From Photobacterium malacitanum (lineage in GTDB: Bacteria; Pseudomonadota; Gammaproteobacteria; Enterobacterales; Vibrionaceae): a DNA stretch of 64,000 bases. The stretch lies in assembly GCF_900185615.1 (NCBI RefSeq), contig NZ_FYAK01000003.1:248001-312000 (forward strand), written 5' to 3'. Under the pieces are notes generated by a model, which ran no database searches, was not told the origin of the DNA, and worked only from the letters and a program-made list of their open reading frames with translations. The position numbers and the translations under genes were made by a program. How positions within the stretch are numbered: position 1 is the stretch's first letter; the number at the start of each line of letters is the position of its first letter. Shown piece by piece: positions 29,563 to 41,173 of the stretch.

Positions 29563-30180
29563 TTAGTTGCGTGCGAGCAGGATTTTTGCTTGCTCTAGCA
29601 TTTGCTTACGACCAAATAACAAATGGCGACGTTTACCGCCAACTTGACTCCATAATACGGCACTACGTACAGCGGCAAGTAATAATGCCCGTACTCGATG
29701 CTGAACATGGGGTAGCTGTAATTGCGCAGGCGTACCTGATACTTGAATCCGTGGTCCTAATGGACTAATGATATCTAAGTAAATACTGGCAATATTACTT
29801 ATCATTTGCTCATCAAGTATTTCAAAATGGACTGTTTGACGCTTCAATGTACTCACGCGATCACCCAACTGTGCCATGCTATCACGGCGAGCTGATAGTT
29901 TACGCTCAAGTGCCATAACGCCAACAAGATAACGTGTTATCTCACTGCCTGATGACGAACCATCAATATCGCGTACCATCGCTTCTAAACCGATACGTAA
30001 ATCAGCTTCGCTACCATAGACACCTACGGTATTGGCTGGATCGGTTGCCATGATACTGTTTAGCATGGTGGTTAATGCTGCTGAGTCGCAATTGCCATTA
30101 CGGGCAACGTCTTGAACTAATTTGACTGCTTGGCACATGCCTGCAAACGCAATCGTTCGATCATAAATAGAGTAAGCCAC
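29563..30180 (-). CDS. hflD: High-frequency lysogenization protein HflD homologue
   Basis: A mostly helical protein of 205 residues, peripheral to the inner membrane in E. coli, where it antagonises phage lambda CII; its cellular role is unclear. [20 protein letters not shown], the [16 protein letters not shown] segment and [21 protein letters not shown] match the HflD family. I chose GTG 30180, nine bases after AAGGAG; a TTG six bases upstream is too close to that site. The neighbours mnmA and purB are the same as in E. coli, which supports the assignment. Confidence 0.92.
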   Translation of the reverse strand: MAYSIYDRTIAFAGMCQAVKLVQDVARNGNCDSAALTTMLNSIMATDPANTVGVYGSEADLRIGLEAMVRDIDGSSSGSEITRYLVGVMALERKLSARRDSMAQLGDRVSTLKRQTVHFEILDEQMISNIASIYLDIISPLGPRIQVSGTPAQLQLPHVQHRVRALLLAAVRSAVLWSQVGGKRRHLLFGRKQMLEQAKILLARN

Positions 30181-30194
30181 GCGCAAGAACTCCT

Positions 30195-31316
<1,122 letters not shown>

Positions 31317-31524
31317 CTACTGTCGCTAATTTAGTGTTAAGAGCGCAATTCTAACAGAAACCCACCGTTTGAAACAGATCGAGAGCAGAATCACACTCTA
31401 ATAAATAATCGATAATGAAAGCGAGAGTGAAAATAATCTTATTGATGTTCCAAAAAAGTATTTAAAAACTGAATGCTATAGAAAAAACGGTAATGGATTT
31501 TTATTAGAATCGTTGCAATAAAAC

Positions 31525-31548
31525 CAAATAGCAAACGTTTGCTATTTG
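31525..31548. promoter_or_regulatory. PurR operator upstream of mnmA-hflD-purB
   Basis: A perfect 24-bp palindrome whose core AGCAAACGTTTGCT contains GCAAACGTTTGC, the consensus PurR site. It lies between rluE and mnmA, on the upstream side of the operon that ends with purB. The remaining 31311-31673 holds no gene. The regulator is inferred from the consensus. Confidence 0.85.
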
Positions 31549-31673
31549 TCGCAATCATAGTGGATCTTAATAAAAATGTGTAGTTTTTTGTTGAGGAAAA
31601 TAGTTTTACAACATTGAAGGGAATAATGCGCCCTGATTGTAAATCAAAGAGCGCAAATCAGATGACAACTAAA

Positions 31674-32324
31674 TTATGCTTGAGTTGGCGCGGGTAGGGT
31701 AATTTCTTTCCACTCGCCTGGCGCTAAATCAGCCACAGTCCATTGCGCCATTTGGTAACGAATTAGACGTAATGTTGGAAAACCAATATGGGCAGTCATA
31801 CGACGCACTTGACGATTACGACCTTCTCGTAGCGTAATCGCAAGCCAAGTGGTTGGAATATTTTTACGCTCACGAATAGGTGGCGTTCGATCCCATATTT
31901 GTGGTGATGCAATCACGTCGACACCAGCAGGTAGTGTTGGGCCATCTTTTAATGTCACTCCATCACGCAATTGCTGTAAATCTGCTGCTGTAGGCGTACC
32001 TTCAACTTGTACCCAATAGACTTTGGCTTGTTTTGATTGCGGCTGTGTTAAGCGTGCTTGCAAAATACCATCATTGGTTAGAACCAATAAGCCCTCACTG
32101 TCTTTATCCAATCGTCCGGCAGGATAAACGTCTTTTACTGGAATAAAATCAGCGAGGGTACTATCGCCAGGTTCACCTGAAAATTGAGTTAAGGTGTTAT
32201 AAGGTTTGTTAAATAAAATCACTTTTTGTGGTCCACGAGGACGCTTAGGCTTATTTATTTTTCTTGACGCCCTTCGCTCATTATTGGCACGAAGAGGTTG
32301 ACGTTTTGGGGTGTTTGGCTTCAT
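31674..32324 (-). CDS. rluE: 23S rRNA pseudouridine(2457) synthase RluE
   Basis: Isomerises a single uridine in the peptidyl transferase region of 23S rRNA. The 216-residue product has a basic N-terminal extension of about 30 residues ([13 protein letters not shown]), then [17 protein letters not shown] and the catalytic [13 protein letters not shown], where the Asp of GRLD is the nucleophile. [21 protein letters not shown] is the RsuA-family C-terminal signature. There is no S4 domain, which fits RluE rather than RluB or RluF. It is divergent from icd, as in E. coli. Confidence 0.92.
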   Translation of the reverse strand: MKPNTPKRQPLRANNERRASRKINKPKRPRGPQKVILFNKPYNTLTQFSGEPGDSTLADFIPVKDVYPAGRLDKDSEGLLVLTNDGILQARLTQPQSKQAKVYWVQVEGTPTAADLQQLRDGVTLKDGPTLPAGVDVIASPQIWDRTPPIRERKNIPTTWLAITLREGRNRQVRRMTAHIGFPTLRLIRYQMAQWTVADLAPGEWKEITLPAPTQA

Positions 32325-32467
32325 AAATACGCGTTGTTGTAAGAGTTGATGAGTTAGACCGTGGTATTATACGTGAAAAATTACACAATTGACGTATTGA
32401 TAAAATTTAAAGTATGATTTGCTCGCCTCTTACAAAATGATAACAAATGGATGCCAGGAGATTTAAA

Positions 32468-33721
32468 ATGGATAGTAAAGTAATTGTACCAACAGCCGGC
32501 CAGAAAATTACAGTAGATGCTGAAGGTAAATTGATTGTTCCTAATACCCCGATTATTCCGTACATCGAAGGTGATGGTATCGGGATCGATGTAAGCCCTG
32601 CAATGATTAAAGTTGTGGATGCCGCAGTTAAGAAAGCGTATGCCGGTGATCGTAAAATTGAGTGGATGGAAATCTACACCGGTGAGAAATCAACCCAAGT
32701 TTATGGTGATGACGCATGGCTTCCACAAGAAACACTTGATTTTATTCGTGAATATAAAGTTGCAATTAAAGGCCCATTAACGACACCCGTTGGTGGTGGT
32801 ATTCGTTCTCTTAACGTTGCATTACGTCAAGAACTGGATCTTTATATTTGTGTGCGTCCGGTACGTTATTTTGATGGCGTACCAAGCCCAGTTAAACGCC
32901 CTGAGTTAACTGACATGGTAATTTATCGTGAAAACTCAGAAGATATTTATGCTGGCGTTGAATTCCAAGCAGGCACAGCAGAAGCTGATAAAGTGATTCA
33001 GTTCCTTCAACAAGAAATGGGTGCAACTAAAATTCGTTTCCCACAACAATGTGGTATTGGTATTAAACCTGTATCAGAAGAGGGAACAAAACGTCTAGTG
33101 CGTGCAGCAATTCAATACACCATTGATAATGATCGTGATTCGTTAACTTTAGTTCATAAAGGTAACATCATGAAGTTTACGGAAGGTGCATTTAAAGATT
33201 GGGGTTACGATGTAGCGCTACAAGAATTCGGTGCTGAATTACTTGATGGCGGGCCTTGGATGACATTAAAGAACCCAAACACAGGCAAAGAGATTGTGAT
33301 TAAAGATTGTATTGCAGATGCCTTCTTACAGCAGATTCTACTGCGTCCAGAAGAGTATGATGTGATTGCAACCATGAACCTTAACGGTGATTACATTTCA
33401 GATGCATTAGCAGCCCAAGTCGGCGGTATCGGTATTGCACCTGGTGCTAATATTGGTGATGGCGTGGCGTTGTTTGAAGCAACTCACGGCACTGCACCTA
33501 AGTATGCAGGTCAAGATAAAGTTAACCCAGGCTCATTGATTCTTTCTGCTGAAATGATGCTACGTCATATGGGATGGAAAGAAGCTGCTGACTTGATTAT
33601 TAGCTCAATGGAAGCGGCAATCAGCAATAAGACGGTAACGTATGATTTTGAACGTCTAATGGACGGCGCTAATCTACGTAAATGTTCTGAATTCGCTGAT
33701 GATATGATTGAACAAATGTAA
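32468..33721 (+). CDS. icd: NADP-dependent isocitrate dehydrogenase
   Basis: TCA-cycle enzyme converting isocitrate to 2-oxoglutarate with NADPH. The 417-residue product matches E. coli Icd throughout: [26 protein letters not shown] with Ser114 as the site phosphorylated by AceK in homologues, [17 protein letters not shown] and [20 protein letters not shown] chose ATG 32468, nine bases after AGGAG, giving MDSKVIVP like E. coli MESKVVVP; an ATG 21 bases upstream would precede the ribosome-binding site. Followed by a good terminator. Confidence 0.97.
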   Translation: MDSKVIVPTAGQKITVDAEGKLIVPNTPIIPYIEGDGIGIDVSPAMIKVVDAAVKKAYAGDRKIEWMEIYTGEKSTQVYGDDAWLPQETLDFIREYKVAIKGPLTTPVGGGIRSLNVALRQELDLYICVRPVRYFDGVPSPVKRPELTDMVIYRENSEDIYAGVEFQAGTAEADKVIQFLQQEMGATKIRFPQQCGIGIKPVSEEGTKRLVRAAIQYTIDNDRDSLTLVHKGNIMKFTEGAFKDWGYDVALQEFGAELLDGGPWMTLKNPNTGKEIVIKDCIADAFLQQILLRPEEYDVIATMNLNGDYISDALAAQVGGIGIAPGANIGDGVALFEATHGTAPKYAGQDKVNPGSLILSAEMMLRHMGWKEAADLIISSMEAAISNKTVTYDFERLMDGANLRKCSEFADDMIEQM

Positions 33722-33747
33722 TAGATAGTATTATTGAGAAACGATTG

Positions 33748-33774
33748 AGGCTCAGCATTTGCTGGGCCTTTTTT
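33748..33774 (+). terminator. Rho-independent terminator after icd
   Basis: Stem AGGCTCAGCA/TGCTGGGCCT (one G-U pair) with a short loop and six T. Confidence 0.88.
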
Positions 33775-34193
33775 ATCGCTGTAACATGATAATAAAACGC
33801 CAGCTTATCAGTGCTATATAGATCTTAACTGTCGGTAAAATAATCAAATCTATCATACACTCGTGCGCTAACTCTCAAACAGACAACATGATAACTCTCT
33901 GATATAGGCAATAAATAAAAATTGGCATAGGATAGGTGAAGGTGTTGAATGTTTGTTTTTTGTTAATGGTACTATTGGTTTTTGGTCTCACCTTAAAGAA
34001 TGAGGCATTGTTTTTTTATGCGGTTTTTATTCATTTTTTGATGGTGGGGATGATACGGCTTTTTTTGGGTTAGAAAAAGGCAATTGAGTGAAATTAAACC
34101 TAAGTATTGAATAACGGTCGATGAGAGTCGAAGTTGGTGAGTAATTGGTATATTGTATAAGAAATTGAGTTATTTGATTTCTAATTAACAAAT
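33775..34193. other. Intergenic region between icd and cspD
   Basis: About 420 bases with no convincing gene. A 61-codon minus-strand frame at 34027-34212 overlaps the cspD terminator and has no ribosome-binding site, so I reject it. No RNA gene or repeat is seen. Confidence 0.45.
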
Positions 34194-34217
34194 AAAAGGC
34201 GGCATAACCCACCTTTT
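34194..34217 (-). terminator. Rho-independent terminator after cspD
   Basis: On the minus strand, stem AAAGGTGG/CCGCCTTT and a TTTTATT tail, starting about 25 bases after the cspD stop. Confidence 0.75.
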
Positions 34218-34242
34218 AATGTGCAGTTAATATTGGTACCGC

Positions 34243-34464
34243 TTATTTGGCTAGGTCGCCTTCTGCGGGAACAATAGCACTTGCATGGTAACCTTTAGGG
34301 CCAGTTTGAACTTCGTAGTTCACTTGTTGACCTGCCTTAAGTGTTCGGTAACCATCCATCTGGATTGTTGAATAGTGAGCGAAAATATCGTCTTCACCTT
34401 CTTCAGGGCAGATGAAGCCAAATCCTTTGGCGTTATTGAACCATTTCACTGTACCTGTTGCCAT
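34243..34464 (-). CDS. cspD: Cold-shock-like protein CspD
   Basis: A 73-residue single cold-shock domain with RNP1 KGFGFI and RNP2 DIFAHYS. The sequence MATGTVKWFNNAKGFGFICPE and the acidic EGEDD match CspD, which in E. coli is stationary-phase induced and inhibits DNA replication by binding single strands. I chose ATG 34464; an ATG eight codons upstream is open but gives an unlikely prefix. The divergent pairing with clpS-clpA is the arrangement known from E. coli. A palindromic operator-like site lies between them. Confidence 0.94.
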   Translation of the reverse strand: MATGTVKWFNNAKGFGFICPEEGEDDIFAHYSTIQMDGYRTLKAGQQVNYEVQTGPKGYHASAIVPAEGDLAK

Positions 34465-34561
34465 GCTATACACCCTTTTTGCATTCAATTTCCATTTGAC
34501 ATTAGTTGAACATTCAGTAAATTTGATTGCATACTAATGCGATTTTGATGCAGATTATATC

Positions 34562-34583
34562 TACTACAATTTACAATGTAGTA
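34562..34583. promoter_or_regulatory. Operator-like palindrome between cspD and clpS
   Basis: TACTACA-N8-TGTAGTA, a perfect seven-base inverted repeat with an eight-base spacer. Size and position suit a dimeric repressor or activator. The half-site matches no regulator I can name. Confidence 0.45.
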
Positions 34584-34683
34584 AAATAAACTAGTCAGTC
34601 AAGTATTGTTTGTAACATTTTGATAAAATCTTTTATTAACTTGGCTATAGCCAGCTCACGAATGAATGAACTAAGATAAAACT

Positions 34684-35004
34684 ATGAGTAAGTTATACGA
34701 ATGGATGAATCCTGAATCTGATGTACTGGATAAGGAAGAAATCCAAGTTAAGCCGCCATCGATGTATAAAGTAATTTTAAACAATGATGATTACACACCG
34801 ATGGACTTTGTAATTGATGTGTTACAAACATTTTTTTCCATGGATTTGGAGAAGGCTTCTCAGTTAATGCTTGCGGTACATTATGAAGGTAAAGCCATTT
34901 GTGGCACCTTTACCGCAGAAGTAGCTGAAACGAAAGTTGCGCAAGTAATGATGTACGCACGGGAGAATGAACACCCGTTGTTATGTACGATGGAAAAAGC
35001 ATAA
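34684..35004 (+). CDS. clpS: ATP-dependent Clp protease adaptor ClpS
   Basis: The adaptor that recognises N-degron substrates (N-terminal Leu, Phe, Trp, Tyr) and delivers them to ClpAP. The 106-residue product has a disordered acidic N-terminal extension, then [20 protein letters not shown], whose N-D-D and M residues line the degron pocket, and [19 protein letters not shown] with the ClpA-contacting histidine region. It is followed 46 bases later by clpA. The neighbouring bpt and aat genes make its substrates. Confidence 0.96.
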   Translation: MSKLYEWMNPESDVLDKEEIQVKPPSMYKVILNNDDYTPMDFVIDVLQTFFSMDLEKASQLMLAVHYEGKAICGTFTAEVAETKVAQVMMYARENEHPLLCTMEKA

Positions 35005-35050
35005 TCTTTTTCCGGCACGCCATATTGAGTGGTTTTTAGGGGAGGTGCCT

Positions 35051-37318
35051 ATGCTAAATAAAGAACTTGAAGCAAGCCTGAACGGTGCATTTGCCCGTGC
35101 AAGGGAAAAGCGTCATGAGTTTATGACGGTAGAACATTTACTGATGGCTCTGTTAGATAATGTAGCCACGCAAGAAGCGCTATTAGCATGTCGCGCTGAT
35201 CTTGATGTATTGCGTAAAGAGCTAGATTCTTTTATTGAACAAACAACACCTTTGATTCCAGTAGATGATGAAAGCCGCGAAACTCAACCAACACTGAGTT
35301 TTCAGCGAGTATTACAACGCGCAGTGTTTCATGTGCAGTCATCGGGTCGAAGTGAAGTTACAGGTGCAAACGTATTAGTTGCGATTTTTAGCGAGCAAGA
35401 GTCGCACGCCGCATATTTACTTAAGAAAAGTGATATTAGTCGTCTTGATGTAGTGAATTTTATTTCTCATGGCACTGTTAAAGGCAGTGATAATGATGAT
35501 ATTAATCCATCAGAGACAGGTAATACAGAAGAACAACGCGCAGAGCAGAGCTCTGACGATAAGCTTGAAAATTTTGCCACCAATCTTAACCAACTTGCGA
35601 AATCAGGTGGCATTGATCCTCTGATTGGCCGAGATAAAGAGCTTGAGCGAACAGTACAAGTACTTTGTCGTCGTCGTAAAAACAACCCATTATTAGTCGG
35701 TGAGGCAGGAGTGGGTAAAACGGCTATTGCTGAAGGTCTAGCGTGGCGTATTGTTGAAGGTCAAGTACCTGAAATTATTCAAGACTGTGTGATTTATTCA
35801 CTTGATATTGGTTCGTTATTAGCGGGCACTAAGTATCGTGGTGACTTTGAGAAGCGTTTTAAAGCTATTTTAAAGCAGCTTGAGAAAGAAGATCATGCAA
35901 TTTTATTTATTGATGAGATTCATACCATCATTGGTGCAGGTGCTGCATCGGGTGGTCAAGTGGATGCCGCCAACTTACTCAAGCCACTATTAAGTAGCGG
36001 TAAGCTGCGTTGCATGGGATCAACAACCTATCAAGAATACAGCAACATTTTTGAGAAAGAGCGTGCACTGTCACGTCGCTTCCAAAAAATTGATGTGGTT
36101 GAGCCATCACTAGATGACACCACTAAAATTTTGATGGGCTTAAAATCAAAATATGAAGCTCACCACGAAGTTCGTTTTACCAATAAAGCGATTCGTGCCG
36201 CGGTTGAGTTATCGGCCAAATATATTAATGAGCGTCATCTACCAGATAAAGCCATTGACGTTATTGATGAAGCGGGCGCACGTTGTCGTTTAGCCCCTGC
36301 AAGTCGCCGTAAAAAAACGGTTAACGTCGGCGATATCGAAACCATGATTGCTAAGATGGCGCGTATTCCTGAGAAATCAATTTCAAGCAGTGATCGTGAC
36401 GTGCTACAGACACTTGATAGCCGCCTGAAAATGTTGGTATTTGGTCAAGATAGTGCCATTGATGTATTAACGGAAGCGATCAAATTAAGTCGTGCAGGAT
36501 TGAGTGCAGATAACAAACCGGTGGGGTCGTTCTTATTTGCAGGTCCTACAGGTGTCGGTAAAACGGAAGTGACAGTACAGTTAGCACGTACAATGGGCAT
36601 TGAGCTGTTACGTTTTGATATGTCAGAGTACATGGAACGTCATACCGTTAGCCGTCTAATTGGTGCTCCTCCTGGTTATGTAGGTTATGATCAAGGTGGT
36701 TTATTAACTGACGCTGTTATCAAAAACCCACATTCAGTGGTATTGCTTGATGAAATAGAAAAAGCGCATCCTGATGTGTTTAATTTGTTATTGCAAGTGA
36801 TGGATAACGGTACGCTAACAGATAACAATGGCCGTAAAGCTGATTTCCGCAATGTTATTTTTGTGATGACAACCAATGCTGGTGTAACGGAAACGGTACG
36901 TAAATCAATTGGTCTTATTCAACAAGATCATAGCCATGATGCGATGGCAGAGATCAAACGCGTATTTACGCCTGAATTCCGTAACCGTCTTGATAATATT
37001 ATTTGGTTTAACCATCTTGAGAAAGAGGTTATCGGCCAAGTAGTTGATAAGTTTATCGTAGAACTACAAGCACAACTCGATGCACGTGGTGTCTCTATGG
37101 AGGTGTCTGAGCGAGCACGTGAGTGGATGTCAGATAAAGGCTATGATAAGGCGATGGGTGCACGTCCAATGGCGCGTGTGATTCAGGAGAACCTTAAAAA
37201 GCCACTTGCTAATGAATTACTGTTTGGTTCATTAGTCAATGGGGGCTCGGTGCGTGTTGATTACATTAATGGCGAACTAGATTTCCAATTTAGCAGTGAG
37301 ATGGAAGCCGCGCATTAA
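35051..37318 (+). CDS. clpA: ATP-dependent Clp protease ATP-binding subunit ClpA
   Basis: The AAA+ unfoldase partner of ClpP. The 755-residue product has an N-domain for ClpS ([18 protein letters not shown]), D1 Walker A GEAGVGKT with [15 protein letters not shown]2 Walker A GPTGVGKT with [14 protein letters not shown], and the IGLI loop (SIGLIQQD) that docks in ClpP. I chose ATG 35051, six bases after GGAGG; the frame stays open to 34967 but that prefix is the clpS end read out of phase. Ends before a strong terminator. Confidence 0.97.
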   Translation: MLNKELEASLNGAFARAREKRHEFMTVEHLLMALLDNVATQEALLACRADLDVLRKELDSFIEQTTPLIPVDDESRETQPTLSFQRVLQRAVFHVQSSGRSEVTGANVLVAIFSEQESHAAYLLKKSDISRLDVVNFISHGTVKGSDNDDINPSETGNTEEQRAEQSSDDKLENFATNLNQLAKSGGIDPLIGRDKELERTVQVLCRRRKNNPLLVGEAGVGKTAIAEGLAWRIVEGQVPEIIQDCVIYSLDIGSLLAGTKYRGDFEKRFKAILKQLEKEDHAILFIDEIHTIIGAGAASGGQVDAANLLKPLLSSGKLRCMGSTTYQEYSNIFEKERALSRRFQKIDVVEPSLDDTTKILMGLKSKYEAHHEVRFTNKAIRAAVELSAKYINERHLPDKAIDVIDEAGARCRLAPASRRKKTVNVGDIETMIAKMARIPEKSISSSDRDVLQTLDSRLKMLVFGQDSAIDVLTEAIKLSRAGLSADNKPVGSFLFAGPTGVGKTEVTVQLARTMGIELLRFDMSEYMERHTVSRLIGAPPGYVGYDQGGLLTDAVIKNPHSVVLLDEIEKAHPDVFNLLLQVMDNGTLTDNNGRKADFRNVIFVMTTNAGVTETVRKSIGLIQQDHSHDAMAEIKRVFTPEFRNRLDNIIWFNHLEKEVIGQVVDKFIVELQAQLDARGVSMEVSERAREWMSDKGYDKAMGARPMARVIQENLKKPLANELLFGSLVNGGSVRVDYINGELDFQFSSEMEAAH

Positions 37319-37349
37319 GCTAATATTTTAGCGAAATAGTAATAAACAA

Positions 37350-37388
37350 AAACGCCGTAGATAATAACAATTATCTGCGGCGTTTTTT
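37350..37388 (+). terminator. Rho-independent terminator after clpA
   Basis: Long stem AACGCCGTAGATAAT paired with ATTATCTGCGGCGTT and six T. Confidence 0.9.
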
Positions 37389-37419
37389 ATTCTGACTACT
37401 TGTGATGACTTCACAAAAT

Positions 37420-37444
37420 AAAACCCAGCAATAGGCCGGGTTTT
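37420..37444 (-). terminator. Rho-independent terminator after infA
   Basis: On the minus strand AAAACCCGGC/GCTGGGTTTT with a five-base loop and ATTTTG tail, 30 bases after the infA stop. Confidence 0.75.
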
Positions 37445-37473
37445 ATTTGCAGCACTAATCTTTTAGAGAAAGA

Positions 37474-37701
<228 letters not shown>

Positions 37702-37909
37702 TTAGGCTACCAGCCATTCATCTTGATCGGGCTGGATAATGCCTTGAAACTGTTTGAGTGTAAAGTTTAGGACGTAATTTTACCCTTGCCAGTTGTTTTT
37801 GTCAGCTATTGTTCGCGATTAATCTATTTTTTCTCAGTAAATTAACACAAGCGAATGTAATTGATTCTTGGGTTGTAGTTAATTTGACCGTTTTGCGTGT
37901 ATTTAACAC

Positions 37910-38602
37910 TCAGCTAATCCACTCACCATGGATTAACTTTTGATGAGGCGTAAAGCGAACTTTATAATTCATCTCGCGGCATTGGTCTATTTGATAACCA
38001 GGATAGAGCCATTGGCGCTGGGTTTGGCGGCAAACTTCAATTTGTAAAAGCACGCATAATGTGCCTAATGAGAGTTTATGTTCAGGCTCAAAAAAGCTAT
38101 AAACTGCACTTAAGGAATCTGCGAATACATCGGTAACAGCAACAGCAATTAATTGATTATCTTGATATAAATGCAAGAATGCCGTATTCATCCATGGTGC
38201 AGTAATAAAGTCAAAAAATTGCTGTTTATTGGCAGGAAACATCGAGCCACTAGCATGACGAACATTAATATAACGCTCATATAACTCAAACCAATTAGGG
38301 TCTAATTGTTGTTTAAATTGCCACTGTAGTTTTTTAATTTGGTTTTGTTGACGCTTTTGACTTTTAGAAGGGGTGAAGTGAGTACAATCAACCCGTAGTG
38401 GAGTACATGCATTACAATTTTTGCACATCGGTTTATAGATAATGCTACCACTGCGGCGATAGCCTGAACTAATTAATAGATCATAACCATTAGGGTTGAG
38501 CCAAGGTTGATCCATTACCACGCCAAGTTGATCGCGTTGCTGTGGTAAGTAATTGCAGTCACTTTCCGGTGTAAGGCCAAGCTGTAAAGATAATTCTTTC
38601 AT
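37910..38602 (-). CDS. bpt: Aspartate/glutamate leucyltransferase Bpt
   Basis: Transfers leucine from Leu-tRNA to proteins with N-terminal Asp or Glu, making them ClpS substrates. The 230-residue product is of the arginyl-transferase fold: GYRRSGSIIYKPMCKNCNACTPLRV contains the N-terminal cysteines, with YINVRHASGSM and the YPGYQI segment later. The family also includes Ate1, but the bacterial, aat-linked member acts with Leu-tRNA by family knowledge. It begins 12 bases after aat ends, so both are one operon. Confidence 0.92.
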   Translation of the reverse strand: MKELSLQLGLTPESDCNYLPQQRDQLGVVMDQPWLNPNGYDLLISSGYRRSGSIIYKPMCKNCNACTPLRVDCTHFTPSKSQKRQQNQIKKLQWQFKQQLDPNWFELYERYINVRHASGSMFPANKQQFFDFITAPWMNTAFLHLYQDNQLIAVAVTDVFADSLSAVYSFFEPEHKLSLGTLCVLLQIEVCRQTQRQWLYPGYQIDQCREMNYKVRFTPHQKLIHGEWIS

Positions 38603-38614
38603 TATTAATTTTGT

Positions 38615-39319
38615 TTATAACACTAAAGTTTGTGGATGATAACAGGCTGCGGGTAAGGCACTATCGCGTTGTTGATGCAGTTGGCTAATAAAAGCTGAGC
38701 GATTTAATTCGCATGCACCTAAAGAAGCGAGATGCGGATTCATCATTTGGCAATCAATGAGAGTGCCACCATGGTGTGAAAAATGGCGACAGAAATACCA
38801 TAACGCAATTTTTGAGGCGTTATCAGCGAGGGAAAACATCGATTCCCCACAAAAAATGCGACCGACAGCAATACCATAGAAACCACCGACGAGTTGTTGA
38901 TCTTGCCAGACTTCAACCGAATGGCAATCACCTTGATCATGCAATGTTTGATACGCATTAATCATAGCTTCAGTGATCCAAGTTTGATTTGGTCCACGAG
39001 ATTCAGCACAGTGGCGGATCACGGCGTGGCATGCATGATTGAGTGTAATTCGATATGAGGATTTTCGCATAAATTTACGCAAACTTTTGCTTGGCGTAAA
39101 TTGTTGCGGAATAAAGATGCCACGCGGATTGGGGCTCCACCATAAAATGGGCTCGCCTTGTGAGTACCATGGAAAGATACCATGTCGATAAGCCTGACGT
39201 AGTCGTTGGGGGCTAAGGTCACCGCCAAAGGCCAATAAACCATTTGGTTCTGTGCGAGCGGTATTGGGAGCAGGAAACTGTAATGATGCCGGCTCAATTT
39301 CAGGAATATAAATCGTCAT
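38615..39319 (-). CDS. aat: Leucyl/phenylalanyl-tRNA--protein transferase
   Basis: Adds Leu or Phe to proteins with N-terminal Lys or Arg, creating primary N-degrons for ClpS. The 234-residue product has PNGLLAFGGDLSPQRLRQAYRHGIFPWY, LWWSPNPRGIF, GGFYGIAVGRIFCGESMFS and the DCQMMNPHLASLGA segment, all landmarks of Aat. Length is normal. It is followed directly by bpt and preceded by the cydC terminator. Confidence 0.96.
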   Translation of the reverse strand: MTIYIPEIEPASLQFPAPNTARTEPNGLLAFGGDLSPQRLRQAYRHGIFPWYSQGEPILWWSPNPRGIFIPQQFTPSKSLRKFMRKSSYRITLNHACHAVIRHCAESRGPNQTWITEAMINAYQTLHDQGDCHSVEVWQDQQLVGGFYGIAVGRIFCGESMFSLADNASKIALWYFCRHFSHHGGTLIDCQMMNPHLASLGACELNRSAFISQLHQQRDSALPAACYHPQTLVL

Positions 39320-39382
39320 TTGTTATCAACTGCATGCGAGGTCAAAAAACTACTGCAACCAATATAACATTTAACGATAGAG

Positions 39383-39418
39383 AAAAAAAACGCCGATAAT
39401 CTCAACGATTATCGGCGC
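39383..39418 (-). terminator. Rho-independent terminator after cydC
   Basis: Perfect stem CGCCGATAATC/GATTATCGGCG with five-base loop and an eight-T run on the minus strand. Confidence 0.92.
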
Positions 39419-39448
39419 TATACGGCATGTTAGTGAGTTAATTGCTGT

Positions 39449-41173
39449 TTAAATACGACGGCATAATTCAGCATAGCGACCATTTTGTGTTAGCAGTTGT
39501 TGATGCTGACCACGTTCAATGATCTCACCTTCATCCATTAAGCAAATTTGATCCATACTATCGAGACCAACCAGACGATGAGTAATAAAGAGCACCGTTT
39601 TATGTTTAGCAAACGCTAGTAATAAATCCAGTATTTGCTGCTCAGTTCGACGATCAAGCCCTTCAGTTGGTTCATCTAATAATAGAATCGGTGCGTCATG
39701 AAGTAGAGCACGAGCGATACCTATACGGCGACGCTCACCACCAGAAATATGACGACCACCATCACCAAGCCAAGTATCTAAGCCTTTATCATCAAGTAAG
39801 CTTTTAAGACCAACTTTATCCAGTGCTGCGACTAATTGTTCATCGCTAGCATCAGCTTTAGCTAGAATTAAATTCTCACGTAATGAGCCATTAAAGACAT
39901 CCACTCGCTGGCTGACGACAGTAATTGCATTCCGTAATGCAGGCTCGCTCCAACGAGTAAGATCGACACCATCAATAAGGATGTGGCCTTGTTGAGGATC
40001 CCAGCTACGAGTCAATAATTGTAATAACGTTGACTTACCACAGCCAGTACGGCCAAGTAGCGCTACCTTTTCACCGCGCTTAATCTCAAGTGATAAGTGC
40101 TTAACAACGGGTTGATCGCTACCATAATAGGTGTAGCTAATATTATTAAGGCTAATATCGCCGTTAACAACGGCAGTATGACCATTAGGATCGAACACTG
40201 TGTCAGGGGTAGCGTCAATGATTTCATTAAGACGTTTTGCTGATGATAATGTTTGCCCTAAGTATTGGAAAGCGCCTGCAACTGGCATCATCATTTCAAA
40301 ACTGGCCATAGTCGTAAATGCGACCATTGCCACGAACGGATCGGGTGCGTTACCGGCAATACCGTTGGCTGCAATCCACATAATTAGTACTAATGTCCAG
40401 CCAGTTGCTGCCATTAAGAGGCCATTAGCAATACCGGTTAAACTCGCCATTTTCCGCTGCGCATCAAGCAGTTTATCTTGTTCTGCTTCAGCTTGTTGTC
40501 GGTAACGTTGTTCGGCATTAAACAGTAATAATTCAGCGTGTCCCTGAATCCAGTCTAATAGCGTAATACGGTAGTTGGCTTTTGCGTGAGTAAGAGTTTC
40601 ACCATTGCGCTTACCTAAACGGTAAAAAACAATCGGTAAAATAATCATTAATGCCAGTAAAATACCACCTAAGGTAAAACCAATTGTGGGATCAAACCAA
40701 GCCAGAAAACCAGTAACAATGATAATGCCTAATACGCCGATCACTAATGGGCTGACTAAGCGTAAATAAACATGATCCATCGCATCAACGTCAGCGACTA
40801 AACGATTGAGTAAATCGGCATCACGTAAATTCGCATGGCGACCAGGAATTAATGGTGTTAGCTTACGGAAAAAGAATAACCGTAAATCAGCCAATAGCTT
40901 AAAGGTAGCATTGTGGCTGACCACCCGCTCACCCCAACGTCCAGCGGTACGTGACATTGAAAAGCCACGTACACCAGCGCCTGGTAACATGTAATTAAAA
41001 GTTTGACGAGTAATAACACTGAGGCCAGCAACCGCAGAAGCGGCAATAAACCAACCGGATAAGGTCAGTAGGCTAATAGCTGACAATAGGGTTAATAAAC
41101 CTAAAATCATGCCTAAGGTTAAACCGAACCAGTGTTTACGGTAGAGTTTAAGGTAAGGGATTAAATCACGCAT
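39449..41173 (-). CDS. cydC: Cysteine/glutathione ABC exporter subunit CydC
   Basis: Half of the heterodimeric ABC exporter that sends cysteine and glutathione to the periplasm and is needed for cytochrome bd assembly. The 574-residue product has six membrane helices, Walker A GRTGCGKST, signature ISGGERRRIGIARAL, Walker B ILLLDEPTEGLD and the ITHRL switch. I chose ATG 41173 (MRDLIPYLKLYRKHW), whose ATGCGTGA overlaps the cydD stop by eight bases; the open frame upstream is cydD sequence out of phase. Followed by a strong terminator. Confidence 0.95.
   Translation of the reverse strand: MRDLIPYLKLYRKHWFGLTLGMILGLLTLLSAISLLTLSGWFIAASAVAGLSVITRQTFNYMLPGAGVRGFSMSRTAGRWGERVVSHNATFKLLADLRLFFFRKLTPLIPGRHANLRDADLLNRLVADVDAMDHVYLRLVSPLVIGVLGIIIVTGFLAWFDPTIGFTLGGILLALMIILPIVFYRLGKRNGETLTHAKANYRITLLDWIQGHAELLLFNAEQRYRQQAEAEQDKLLDAQRKMASLTGIANGLLMAATGWTLVLIMWIAANGIAGNAPDPFVAMVAFTTMASFEMMMPVAGAFQYLGQTLSSAKRLNEIIDATPDTVFDPNGHTAVVNGDISLNNISYTYYGSDQPVVKHLSLEIKRGEKVALLGRTGCGKSTLLQLLTRSWDPQQGHILIDGVDLTRWSEPALRNAITVVSQRVDVFNGSLRENLILAKADASDEQLVAALDKVGLKSLLDDKGLDTWLGDGGRHISGGERRRIGIARALLHDAPILLLDEPTEGLDRRTEQQILDLLLAFAKHKTVLFITHRLVGLDSMDQICLMDEGEIIERGQHQQLLTQNGRYAELCRRI

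Noticed and set aside
34027..34212. 61-codon minus-strand frame after cspD
   Set aside because: Overlaps the cspD terminator and lacks a ribosome-binding site.
37445..37473. Serine tRNA expected between clpA and infA by analogy with E. coli
   Set aside because: The interval holds two terminators and no cloverleaf; I see no tRNA or rRNA gene anywhere in the window.
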